A stretch of DNA of 64,000 nucleotides from Pseudoalteromonas galatheae. Lineage in GTDB: Bacteria > Pseudomonadota > Gammaproteobacteria > Enterobacterales > Alteromonadaceae. The notes under the pieces were generated by a model. The model had not been told where the DNA came from. It made no database searches and saw only the letters and a program-made list of their open reading frames with translations. The stretch lies in NCBI RefSeq assembly GCF_005886105.2, contig NZ_PNCO02000001.1, forward strand, positions 3,489,501 through 3,553,500. Reading direction: 5' to 3'. The number at the start of each line of letters is the position of its first letter. The first letter of the stretch is position 1. Positions 31,309 to 39,896 of the stretch are shown one piece after another. Both the position numbers and the translations under genes were made by a program.

Positions 31309-31584
31309 AACAAGACGGCAACGTGTTGTTTCGCCAACTCAGTTAGTAAGGTTGATAGTTGTAAAGCCCTGTCTACCAGATGTACTCACTACCTTGAGAT
31401 TGGCATTAGTACTCTAGTTTGTTTCTCGACCCTGAAACACGGCTGGCCAACGTTAATGGCTTGAATGAACTTAATTCAGTCGCCCCTAAACCTGACTAAG
31501 TTTATTCTCACAATTTACTTGCTACATTGCTCATATCGGTGACGGTAGATATGAACGTAAAAAGCCCTGCTCAGGGCTTTTTTT
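31309..31584 (+). ncRNA. RyhB-like Fur-regulated small RNA, copy 2
   Basis: The predicted transcript is about 276 nt, the longest of the three. It has a different 5' body but keeps a CGACCCTGAAACACGGCTGG element shared in part with copy 1. It also keeps ACATTGCTCA (31524-31533), the ATATCGGTGACGGTAGATAT hairpin region and the AGCCCTG/CAGGGCT terminator with T7. Long RyhB forms over 200 nt are known from Vibrio. The role is inferred from the promoter and seed. Confidence 0.75.
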
Positions 31585-31641
31585 ATGCCTAAAATTTATA
31601 TCTACTTTCAGCGCTTACCGAAAAGCAACCACACAAATATT

Positions 31642-31695
31642 AATGAGAATTATTTTCAAAAAGGTATTGACCCAAGGGTAAATCTAATTGATAAT
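31642..31695 (+). promoter_or_regulatory. Fur-like box and promoter of sRNA copy 3
   Basis: AATGAGAATTATTTTCA (31642-31658) precedes a -35 TTGACC (31667-31672), a 17-bp spacer and GATAAT (31690-31695). The -10 is embedded in TGATAATCAATATCA. Confidence 0.7.
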
Positions 31696-31702
31696 CAATA
31701 TC

Positions 31703-31865
31703 AACAAGAGGACGTGCTCTTGCTGATTCGACCCTGAATCGTGTTGTCGGTGATGTGCTACAACGCCCCTTGATGTGTATCACTGGCAACCACTTTTTAC
31801 TTGCTACATTGCTCATATCGGTGACGGTAGATATGAATCAAAAAGCCCTGCTCAGGGCTTTTTTT
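31703..31865 (+). ncRNA. RyhB-like Fur-regulated small RNA, copy 3
   Basis: The predicted transcript is about 163 nt, the shortest of the three. It carries a short version of the shared middle element (TTCGACCCTGAATCG), the seed ACATTGCTCA at 31806-31815, the conserved TCATATC/GATATGA hairpin, and the same AGCCCTG/CAGGGCT terminator ending at about 31865. The terminator lies about 100 bp ahead of the dCache-GGDEF gene, so leaky readthrough could reach that gene. Confidence 0.75.
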
Positions 31866-31967
31866 ATGCCTACATTTTCTATCAGCGTTTATTCAGCTGT
31901 AATGTCGTGTAATCGTTTTCTTTTATTAGAATTCGTATCATTCTATTTTTCCAAAAATAACAATAAT

Positions 31968-33377
31968 ATGAACGCTCGACGCTACCGTTATAACATGTTG
32001 TTAAGCCTGCTGCTGCTGGTAGGGTTTATTTTCACCAGCTGGATAAGCATCGAGCACGCTAAACAGTCGTTGTATAAAGGAGTGAGCGATGATGCTCTAC
32101 CACTCACCAGCCATCTGATTGATTTAGACATCCAAAAACGGCTGCAAGCTCCAATCATTATTTCTCAGCAAATGGCAAATAACGTCTTTATTAAACGTTG
32201 GCTAACGTCTTCACAGCAAGACCCTACGCTTATTTTCAGCTACTTAGAAGGTACTCGAGCATTACATCACGCAAAAACGAGCTTTTTAGTGGATGACAAG
32301 AGCCTCACTTATTACCACTTTGATGGTAACTCCCAGCAGTTAGACATCCGTGCCAAACAAAACGATTGGTATCGAGAAAGCCTGCATAACGATACAGATT
32401 ATGCGCTCAATGTTGATATAGATCCAAGAGACAACAACGAAGCTATTGTTTACGTTAATCATAAAATAAAACAAAACAACGATGTAATTGGTGTTGTTGG
32501 GGTTGGTATCTTATTGGCTGATTTACACAATTTAATTGAACAATACGAAGCCAGTTACGCGCGCAAGCTGTATTTTATTGACCACAAAGGCAGGCTATTA
32601 TTTTTTAACGATCAAACTCTATCTGGCACCAGTATTCATGACCGTTTTCCAACCCAAGCAACGGCGCTGCTCAATCAATCTGAATATCAATTTCAGTTGG
32701 AAACCGACGACCATGCCGAGTTTGTTCATTCGCGCTATTTGGACTCAATAGGCTGGTACTTAATTGTTGAGCAAACAATAGATAAATCAAGTGGAATAAG
32801 CGACATCCTCACAACCAATTTATGGGTAGGGAGCCTCGTCACCCTATTAATATTGGCCGTGGCGCAGTTGACGTTTAATCATTATCAAAAACGCTTAGAA
32901 AAAATGGCGAAGTACGACAAACTCACCGATACCTTTAATCGTCAAGCCTTCGAGCCCCTGCTTCAGCACCATTTAGCGAAGGCGCGCACCCAATCAACCC
33001 CTGTAGTGATGTTGATGATGGACATTGACCACTTTAAACAAGTGAACGATCAACATGGCCATGTGGTAGGCGACAGAGTGCTGCAATGCTTCTCGAGCGT
33101 ATGTAAACGCGAGATAGAAAACAACGGTTTGCTGTGCCGCTGGGGAGGCGAAGAGTTTATGGTATTGCTACCCAAAGCGACGTTAGAGCAAGGAATTGCG
33201 ATTGCTGAGAAGATCCATGTTGCTCTAGAGCAGGCGGAATGTGAGGTCAAAGTGACAGTCAGTATTGGCGTTGCACAATACCATATTGATGAATCAGAAG
33301 ATGGTTTTATAAAGCGCGCCGATGCCGCGCTCTATCGTGCCAAACAAGGCCGGAATCAAACCAAATTCGCCGCTTAG
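31968..33377 (+). CDS. Diguanylate cyclase with periplasmic dCache sensor
   Basis: The 469-residue product has an N-terminal membrane helix (MLLSLLLLVGFIFTSWI), a periplasmic double-Cache-like domain (about 35-280; DNNEAIVYVNHKI and RYLDSIGWYLIVEQ are typical), a second helix (near 285-305) and a GGDEF domain. The domain has DKLTDTFNRQAFEPLL, DIDHFKQVNDQHGHVVGD and an intact WGGEEF near residue 392. It should make c-di-GMP. The frame is open back to 31755, but that would overlap the sRNA copy 3 terminator. The ATG at 31968 sits directly before the first membrane helix. Its stop overlaps the convergent ylqF gene by 4 nt. Confidence 0.88.
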   Translation: MNARRYRYNMLLSLLLLVGFIFTSWISIEHAKQSLYKGVSDDALPLTSHLIDLDIQKRLQAPIIISQQMANNVFIKRWLTSSQQDPTLIFSYLEGTRALHHAKTSFLVDDKSLTYYHFDGNSQQLDIRAKQNDWYRESLHNDTDYALNVDIDPRDNNEAIVYVNHKIKQNNDVIGVVGVGILLADLHNLIEQYEASYARKLYFIDHKGRLLFFNDQTLSGTSIHDRFPTQATALLNQSEYQFQLETDDHAEFVHSRYLDSIGWYLIVEQTIDKSSGISDILTTNLWVGSLVTLLILAVAQLTFNHYQKRLEKMAKYDKLTDTFNRQAFEPLLQHHLAKARTQSTPVVMLMMDIDHFKQVNDQHGHVVGDRVLQCFSSVCKREIENNGLLCRWGGEEFMVLLPKATLEQGIAIAEKIHVALEQAECEVKVTVSIGVAQYHIDESEDGFIKRADAALYRAKQGRNQTKFAA

Positions 33378-34318
33378 CGGCGATTCTTACGCGCTCTTGC
33401 GCGGCGTTGACGTTTTTCGTCTTCACGCGCAGCCTTTTTAACCTCAGCTTGTGCTCTTAGCTCAGCAACCATTTCTTCTTCCGACTCTCGCATTTCCGGC
33501 GTTTCCATCGTGATCTGCCCGATAACAGCATCGCGCAGTTCGTTGATTAAAATCTCCGACATCTTATGCGTATCGACCTGATTGCCACCCTTTACACACC
33601 CACGCTTGCGGCCAGCCATCTCGATAAATGTCCAATCACAGTCCGGTAATTCGTCGAGCTTGTAACGTGCTTTTAAAAGCTCTGGATATGCACCCAGCAG
33701 ATATTCAGCGGTGTAACTCGCCACTTCTTCATAATTGATAGCCGTATCGCGAATAGCGCCCGTTGCCGCCAAACGATAGCCCGAGTTTTCGTTCTCAACC
33801 TTTGGCCACAACATACCCGGCGTATCGTAAAGCATAATGCCGTCTTCAAGCTTAATACGCTGTTGCGCTTTAGTTACCGCAGGTTCATTCCCGGTTTTTG
33901 CAACAATTCTGCCGGCAAGTGTATTGATAAGCGTCGATTTACCCACATTTGGAATACCCATGATCATGGCTTTTAGCTGCTTATCTTGACCCACTTTATG
34001 AGGTGCAAGCTTTTTGCAAAGCGCATTAATACGCTGTACTTCATTCGCCTTATCATGACCAAGCGCTAGCGCTTTTACACCGCTCTCACGTTCAAAATAC
34101 TCCATCCACTGCTTGGTCAGTTCAGGATCGGCAAGGTCCGCTTTGTTCATGATTTTGATAACAGGCTTATCACCGCGTAACTGCCCTACCATCGGGTTTT
34201 CGCTACTATATGGAATACGAGCATCCAGCACTTCAATAATGACATCCATCTGCGGCATGATCTCTTTGATCTCATTGCGCGCTTTATTCATATGCCCTGG
34301 GAACCACTGTATTGCCAT
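33374..34318 (-). CDS. ylqF: Ribosome biogenesis GTPase YlqF/RbgA
   Basis: This is a circularly permuted GTPase involved in assembly of the large ribosomal subunit. The G motifs appear in permuted order: NKADL (G4), then GIPNVGKSTLIN (G1), then the G2 threonine in AVTKAQQ and DTPGMLWPK (G3). The N-terminal WFPGHMNKARNEI is the family hallmark. The ATG at 34318 gives 314 residues; the alternative at 34327 adds MVI. The C-terminus is basic and rich in Arg and Lys. It converges on the GGDEF gene. Confidence 0.92.
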   Translation of the reverse strand: MAIQWFPGHMNKARNEIKEIMPQMDVIIEVLDARIPYSSENPMVGQLRGDKPVIKIMNKADLADPELTKQWMEYFERESGVKALALGHDKANEVQRINALCKKLAPHKVGQDKQLKAMIMGIPNVGKSTLINTLAGRIVAKTGNEPAVTKAQQRIKLEDGIMLYDTPGMLWPKVENENSGYRLAATGAIRDTAINYEEVASYTAEYLLGAYPELLKARYKLDELPDCDWTFIEMAGRKRGCVKGGNQVDTHKMSEILINELRDAVIGQITMETPEMRESEEEMVAELRAQAEVKKAAREDEKRQRRARARKNRR

Positions 34319-34682
34319 TATAACCACCTGTATTAATTAACTTTAAAAGCTCATATGCTGAACACCTTGCCAAACTCACACCTACCATAGCACCATTCAT
34401 ACGAAGCAAGAGATAAGTAAAGGATACAACATAGGGTACTAAACGCTTTTAACACAGCAGCAGTACCTCATCACTAAGTTAGCTATTCTACTATAAATTG
34501 ACAGAATTGGGTTAATGGCCATGAATTCTGTTTAATTCATGTATCACGCTCAACATTCCTGTCCATATATCGCTGTTATGAGTTAAGCCAGCTCCCCCTC
34601 CTGACTGACTTCGCCCCCATAGGCTACGACTACTTTTTCTTTGACGCCTAAAGAAAAGACCCCCTCATCACTCGAAAAACAT

Positions 34683-35066
34683 AACTGCTCGGCGGGTGAA
34701 CCGCCTCCCACAAAACTATTTAGACTGTGAGCTTGGAGGCTACGCTGATAGTTTTTGTAACCCTTGCAAACGGCTTAATCGTAAAAATCGTAGACGATCT
34801 CACAAGCAACTTATTCCCCCCTCCATCACACCCGAAAAGCATAAGTCGATATGCAATGTGCCGACAGGATGTCGGCCAAGTCTTGTCTAGCACAGGGACG
34901 TGCCTTATAAGACGGTTGCACTATATCGGCTTAGGATTTGAGGATTGAGTGTGATGTTGGGGCGACGTTTTCTTGGTTCGTTCTTTTTCGTCGTTTAGAA
35001 AGAATGAACGAGGAGCGCATGGATGCGCTTTGATATTAAACATGGAGGTTTATGTTACTAACGGCT
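34683..35066 (+). repeat. Long direct repeat, copy A
   Basis: About 370 bp are nearly identical to copy B at 35449-35833. They run from CTCGGCGGGTGAACCGCC to ATGTTACTAACGGCTG. Hairpins inside include GGCGG/CCGCC (34691-34705), GCCGACA/TGTCGGC (34860-34876), GTCTT/AAGAC (34880-34913) and AGCGCAT/ATGCGCT (35014-35029). Confidence 0.85.
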
Positions 35067-35137
35067 GATAACTCGAAATGTGTCGTAAAGCCAGCTCGTC
35101 CTCCTGACCGATTTCGACGCCCATCCATGGGCTACGA

Positions 35138-35171
35138 CTACCTTTTCTTTGCTTGCCCAAAGAAAAGGTAG
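35138..35171. repeat. Perfect 13-bp hairpin
   Basis: CTACCTTTTCTTT pairs perfectly with AAAGAAAAGGTAG. A diverged form recurs at 34630-34665 and 35905-35930. It is flanked by GCCCAT-CC-ATGGGC (35119-35132). Confidence 0.75.
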
Positions 35172-35448
35172 CAAAAGAAAAGGCACTCCCAACACCACAC
35201 TGACTCCTCAAGTAAATTACCAATATGAACGTCACCGCTGTGTAAGGGCCATCCTTGGCCCTGTCACCGCTTTTCACGCATCCATGCGTTGAAATGACTC
35301 ATTGGCAATTTACTTTGGGTGTGATGAGGGAGACACAAGGCGCTGATAAATTCTTGTGGTGCTTGCAAACTACTTAGCTACTTTTAAGAGAAAAACTAGA
35401 ACTCGCAGTCAATACTAATCCCTTTACCGCAACCGAAAAACATACTTC

Positions 35449-35833
35449 TCGGCGGGTGAACCGCCTCCCACAAAACTATTTACACTGTGAGCTTGGAGGC
35501 TACGCTGATAGTTTTTGTAACCCTTGCAAACGGCTTAATCGTAAAAATCGTAGACGATCTCACAAGCAACTTATTTCCCCCTCCATCACACCCGAAAAGC
35601 ATAAGTCGATATGCAATATGCCGACAGGATGTCGGCTAAGTCTTGTCTGGCATCATGGATGTGCCTTACAAGACGGTTGCACTATATCGGCTTAGGATTT
35701 GAGGATTAAGTGTGATGCTGGGGCGACGTTTTCTTGGTTCGTTCTTTTTCGTCGTTTAAAAAGAATGAACGAGGAGCGCATGGATGCGCTTTGATATTAA
35801 ACATGGAGGTTTATGTTGCTAACGGCTGGTAGC
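35449..35833 (+). repeat. Long direct repeat, copy B
   Basis: This copy is near-identical to copy A. The GTCTTGT/ACAAGAC hairpin (35640-35674) is better paired here than in copy A, and its inner arm reads GGCATCATGGATGTGCC. A third, much shortened copy follows at about 35941-36046, keeping GGCGGGTAAACCGCC and GGATTTGAGGATT. Confidence 0.85.
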
Positions 35834-35940
35834 TCGAAATTTACCGTAAAGTCAGCCCGTCCTCCTGACCGATTTCGACGCCCATCCATAGACTAAAACT
35901 TACTTTTCTTTGATGCCTAAAGAAGAGGCAATACTTCACT

Positions 35941-36046
35941 CGAAAAACATACTTCTCGGCGGGTAAACCGCCTCCCACAACGCTATATTATATATCGACT
36001 TGGATTTGAGGATTCGGTGTGATTTCGGGGAGGCGTTTTCAAAACC
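35941..36046 (+). repeat. Truncated third copy of the direct repeat
   Basis: It keeps the start (CGAAAAACATACTTCTCGGC and the GGCGG/CCGCC hairpin with one changed base) and the end (TTGAGGATTCGGTGTGAT, then GGCGTTTTC). The middle 250 bp are missing. Confidence 0.65.
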
Positions 36047-36214
36047 ATCCGTTATGCCAAAAGATAACCATTCGAATGCTGAATAAAAAAATGAGTTAAA
36101 AATGCTTGCCTTTTATGTAACAATAGCGCGCAAATAAAAACCAATCGCAGCACACTAGGAAGTAGTACCGCGTATTGGTGGCACGGCTTTAACCAACAAC
36201 AGTGGACATAAAAA

Positions 36215-39200
36215 ATGCAAACAAGGATTGTGGTGTATGGTACTAACCATCCTGTACATGTCGTCGATTTTGAACTCACGACCTGTATCAATAGCGGCTT
36301 TTTACTCAAAGCGAACCTAGAATCCCAATTTGACCTGGCTGATGAGTTACTTGTCGGCAATATGCTCACGTTTGAAATTGAGTCACCAGATGCAATATCA
36401 ACGTATTTCACTGGGACTTTATTTGATATCCAATCTGGTTTTGTGTCTGAGCACACCTGTGGTGCAGAGGTAATCTTAAAGCCTCGCCTTGAGTTACTTA
36501 AGCAAACAGAAAAAAGCCAAATCTTTGTACAAGCCAATGTTCAGTCTGTCCTCAATAAGTTGATACAAAAAGCGGGCTATTCACAAGACCGGATAAAATG
36601 GCGAGTCACTAAAGACTTACCCACGCTACCGCAGTGTGTACAAGCGCTAGAAAACGACTACACCTTTTTCACCCGACTCTTAGCAAAGTACGGCTTAATC
36701 TATTGGTTTGAATGCCATGATTTTATTGAGTCGATAGTGATTGCCGAGGGGAACCTTGCAAGCCCCTATATTGAGCGAGGCTTGTTGTCGGTGACAGATA
36801 AAGATGGTCTGGTTCACGAGCATAAAACCGGCTTTGTCGGGTTTACGCAGTGCCAAAGTCGCCATCGCTTTAGAATGGGTGGCTCCCAAGTGCATGTAAA
36901 TGCCCATCCGCCTACCTCCGTCAGCTCGGCGCAGCGCAGCTATTTTGAACCTGCGGCACACAATCCCGCTGAGCAATTTGAGCGCACCGGCAATCTCGAG
37001 CTTGCCTATCAACAAGGTAAAAATGAAGTCACGCTGGTAGGCAACGTAGCCGAAGCCAATGCCGGTTATTCGTTTTCGTTAAATGGTAAATTGGGCACAG
37101 CGAAAGGTGGCGATTATACCTGTATTCGCAGTAAACAGGTGTATAAGCAAGGCAGTGCCAATGACCCTAAGCAAGTTGCTCATCATAGCGAGTCGGTGTG
37201 TGTACCACGAGGTGAGCCAATACGTATTACTCCCCCAGAGCATAGTCCCAAGCCAATGGTGTTTACCGCCACGGTACGTTCATTGTCGGGGTCAAAGACC
37301 AATCCTCATCTAGATACCCAAGGGCAATATGCCACGCAAGTACATTTTGATAGTCAAGTCACTGAATCAGTAAAGCGCCTCACACAATATGCCTGTCGCG
37401 GCCAAAAGCAACCGACAGGGTTACACTTTCCACTGCTGCCAGACAGTAATGTGCTCATCGGTTGTATGAACAACGACCCTGACCAAAGTTATATTTTAGG
37501 CTTTGCCCTTAACGACACCCAACCATCCGTTGTTACCAGCGCCAATAACGCCCAAAACGTGCTCTGCTCTCGCGGCCAAAACCTATTGATGTTTGATGAC
37601 ACTCTAAATACCCCGCATATTGTGCTGCAAACCTTAGCGAGTAATCAGTACTTAGTGTTACATGGGGATAAAAAGCAGCCTTATATTCACTGGCTTGCAC
37701 AACTTGGTGCGATGAATATTTTTGCAGCCAAAGACATACAACTTGGCAGTGTTAAAAGTGCAATTCGACTGCTCACCAATAAAGCCTTTATCGCCAGCGC
37801 CAAACAACAACTGGCACTGGAGAGTAAAAAGTCAGTCATTGCCGATGCAGCAACCAACCTAGACGTCACCGCCAATCAAATTGACGTCAGCGCCGAACAA
37901 AATATCACCCTTAAGGCGGGTCGCAGCCATCGCAATGTTATCCAAAGCGATATAAACCTCAAGGCAGACAACAACCTCACCATCACCGCTCCCGCGGGAA
38001 GTCAAATCATTCAAAGCCAAGGTAATATCACGATTAAAGGCAGTGGCTCTGGCAACCTCACCCTTGCCAATGGCGGCAGTGAAATCAGTATTGACTCAAG
38101 TGGTAACGTCAACATCTTTGCAGACAAGTTACTGACCTTAAAAGGCAAAGCCATGACCGTGTTTGACGGCAGCATGGAGCAAGATATTGGCGGTAAACAA
38201 AGCGCCACGATGCCGAGTGTACCGCAAATTCAAGCACTCTCTGAGAATGCTCGACTCTCACTGGCCGCCGATGGCATTGCCACCATGATGAGCAGTACCA
38301 TTGAGTTGTCTTATACCTATCAAGATGGCAGCCCAATTATGGGCGCACCTTATACCATTCGATTTGCAAACGGCACAGAGTTGACTGGCAACTTAGATGA
38401 CAGCGGTAAAGCAAAAATCGAGAATGCCCCGCCCGGTCAATACACCGTGCAATATGGTGAGGACAAACGCGATTACCTACCAGAAGATAATCGCCCTAAA
38501 AACCCACTGTATGGACAAATCACCCCAGCGCGAGCGGCTGAAATGGTACGCAGCGGCAATACCGCACCACTGATAGAAGCCAATGGCATTGCAACCCAAG
38601 CAGGTGATTGGTTATGGGGCACACTACAAGGCGACTTTAATCAAAACCCCTCTACGTCACAAATCGTGGTAGGCACCTTGATTTCCATGATACCAATTAT
38701 CGACCAAGTCATGGATTTACGAGATATCATTGCCAATGTCATGTTACTGACCGACGATGATGAAGCCAACGACACCGACGCTTGGCTTGCCTTTACCCTT
38801 ACGGGTATTGGTTTAGTGCCGGTTGTGGGCTCAGCCGTCAAAGGCGTGGGCAAGGTTATCTTAAAAAATACCGGAGAATCCCTCTCGGCTGCGCTTGCGG
38901 TACTTCGCAAGCTAGGCAAAGGCGACCCAGTTAAATACCTAAGAGACATCAACTGGCAAGACCTAGGAAAACAATCCGCTACGGAAGTTAAAAACATCGT
39001 CAAAGGCCTGCGCGATTCACTTGATGACATGTCTACCAGTTGGCACTACGACCTACTGCTCCCAGACGCCGCCATCGAAGGCATGCAAACCACAGTAAAA
39101 CGCCTAGACGAGGTCACCCCCAAAATCGACCAGCATATGCAACAAGCCGCCCAAGAAATCGGACAGCGAGTTAATAAAGCGCTGGATGAATATCAAGGCC

Positions 39201-39889
39201 AATCACCAATTCGAGGCGTTACCGACAAGCCCACCAAAGCCAAAGCCGATGAGTTGGAACCACCAAAAGGGAATGAGTTACCGGGGGGGAAGGGATTGCA
39301 CCCTCTCAAAGCAGGCATGAAAGCATACAAGGTCCCCTGTTTTAAACCAAGTGATAACTTAAGGAAAAAACATAAGGGCGACTTACGTGCTTTAGAACAG
39401 AATTACGCAAGGCAACTTAAGTATCAAGAAGCAGGCTTAAATGATTTAACCATTGGTGAATACAGAGAAAACCGCGATCGATACAAAAATATGAAGCGTA
39501 AGGGGACTGGAACTGCTCAAAATGGTTTTAGAGATAAGTTCAGATACAAACTATATAAATCTCTCAAGAAATCATACGGTAGAAACAAATCACGTACTGA
39601 AGCAAAAAAATTAGCTGCGCAAAGAACAACAGAAATTATGAACAATTTACATGCATTACATGACCCTGATATGGGCGCTGGCGGTTATGATAATGTTACT
39701 CGTCTGGGTGATAAAAGAGTTAATGAATCTATAGGTCCGCAGTGGGCTAAAGCGCCTATAGGAAGTAAAAAAGGAAGTAAAACACGCGTTGAATTAATGG
39801 ATGAGCAAGTTGAAAAAGCATTTAAAGAATATGGCCCAGATGCTAAGTTAAACATTAAACTTGAGCGCTGCCCGTTAAACAAAAAGTAG
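36215..39889 (+). CDS. vgrG: VgrG spike protein with C-terminal Ntox15-type DNase domain (T6SS effector)
   Basis: The 1224-residue protein begins with the VgrG gp27/gp5-like spike (about 1-470) and a repetitive DUF2345-like beta needle (470-650). A small transthyretin-like beta domain follows (about 691-765; APYTIRFANG, PPGQYTVQYGE). Next is a pre-toxin region with a hydrophobic helix pair (about 814-875) and GIGLVPVVGSAVKG. The C-terminal toxin (about 1035-1224) matches Ntox15/Toxin_43: CFKPSDNLRKKHKGDLRALE, and HDPD at 1149-1152 as the HxxD motif of Tde-type DNases. The Tdi-type immunity gene starts 7 bp downstream. No T6SS structural genes are nearby. Confidence 0.9.
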   Translation: MQTRIVVYGTNHPVHVVDFELTTCINSGFLLKANLESQFDLADELLVGNMLTFEIESPDAISTYFTGTLFDIQSGFVSEHTCGAEVILKPRLELLKQTEKSQIFVQANVQSVLNKLIQKAGYSQDRIKWRVTKDLPTLPQCVQALENDYTFFTRLLAKYGLIYWFECHDFIESIVIAEGNLASPYIERGLLSVTDKDGLVHEHKTGFVGFTQCQSRHRFRMGGSQVHVNAHPPTSVSSAQRSYFEPAAHNPAEQFERTGNLELAYQQGKNEVTLVGNVAEANAGYSFSLNGKLGTAKGGDYTCIRSKQVYKQGSANDPKQVAHHSESVCVPRGEPIRITPPEHSPKPMVFTATVRSLSGSKTNPHLDTQGQYATQVHFDSQVTESVKRLTQYACRGQKQPTGLHFPLLPDSNVLIGCMNNDPDQSYILGFALNDTQPSVVTSANNAQNVLCSRGQNLLMFDDTLNTPHIVLQTLASNQYLVLHGDKKQPYIHWLAQLGAMNIFAAKDIQLGSVKSAIRLLTNKAFIASAKQQLALESKKSVIADAATNLDVTANQIDVSAEQNITLKAGRSHRNVIQSDINLKADNNLTITAPAGSQIIQSQGNITIKGSGSGNLTLANGGSEISIDSSGNVNIFADKLLTLKGKAMTVFDGSMEQDIGGKQSATMPSVPQIQALSENARLSLAADGIATMMSSTIELSYTYQDGSPIMGAPYTIRFANGTELTGNLDDSGKAKIENAPPGQYTVQYGEDKRDYLPEDNRPKNPLYGQITPARAAEMVRSGNTAPLIEANGIATQAGDWLWGTLQGDFNQNPSTSQIVVGTLISMIPIIDQVMDLRDIIANVMLLTDDDEANDTDAWLAFTLTGIGLVPVVGSAVKGVGKVILKNTGESLSAALAVLRKLGKGDPVKYLRDINWQDLGKQSATEVKNIVKGLRDSLDDMSTSWHYDLLLPDAAIEGMQTTVKRLDEVTPKIDQHMQQAAQEIGQRVNKALDEYQGQSPIRGVTDKPTKAKADELEPPKGNELPGGKGLHPLKAGMKAYKVPCFKPSDNLRKKHKGDLRALEQNYARQLKYQEAGLNDLTIGEYRENRDRYKNMKRKGTGTAQNGFRDKFRYKLYKSLKKSYGRNKSRTEAKKLAAQRTTEIMNNLHALHDPDMGAGGYDNVTRLGDKRVNESIGPQWAKAPIGSKKGSKTRVELMDEQVEKAFKEYGPDAKLNIKLERCPLNKK

Positions 39890-39896
39890 AGAACCC

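Larger units (their letters stand above)
34340..36214. other. Gene-free repeat-rich region
   Basis: I find no credible gene in this 1.9-kb stretch. Two short frames of 64 and 79 codons near 34696 and 35456 are translations of the repeat and lack family signals. The region is built from three diverged copies of one composite unit (about 34585-35060, 35085-35830 and 35848-36046) and is packed with short perfect hairpins. It ends about 170 bp before the vgrG start, so the left edge of the effector island abuts repeats. Confidence 0.7.

Noticed and set aside
31755-31967. N-terminal extension of the dCache-GGDEF protein by 71 residues
   Set aside because: It reads through the third sRNA and its terminator and has no family similarity. 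The ATG at 31968 sits directly before the first membrane helix.
34696-35695. Two related short frames (64-79 codons) in the repeat block
   Set aside because: They are alike only because the DNA is repeated; they lack ribosome-binding sites, and hairpin sequences dominate them.
34340-36046. CRISPR array
   Set aside because: Repeat units are hundreds of bases long, without regular short repeats and spacers, and no cas genes are near.
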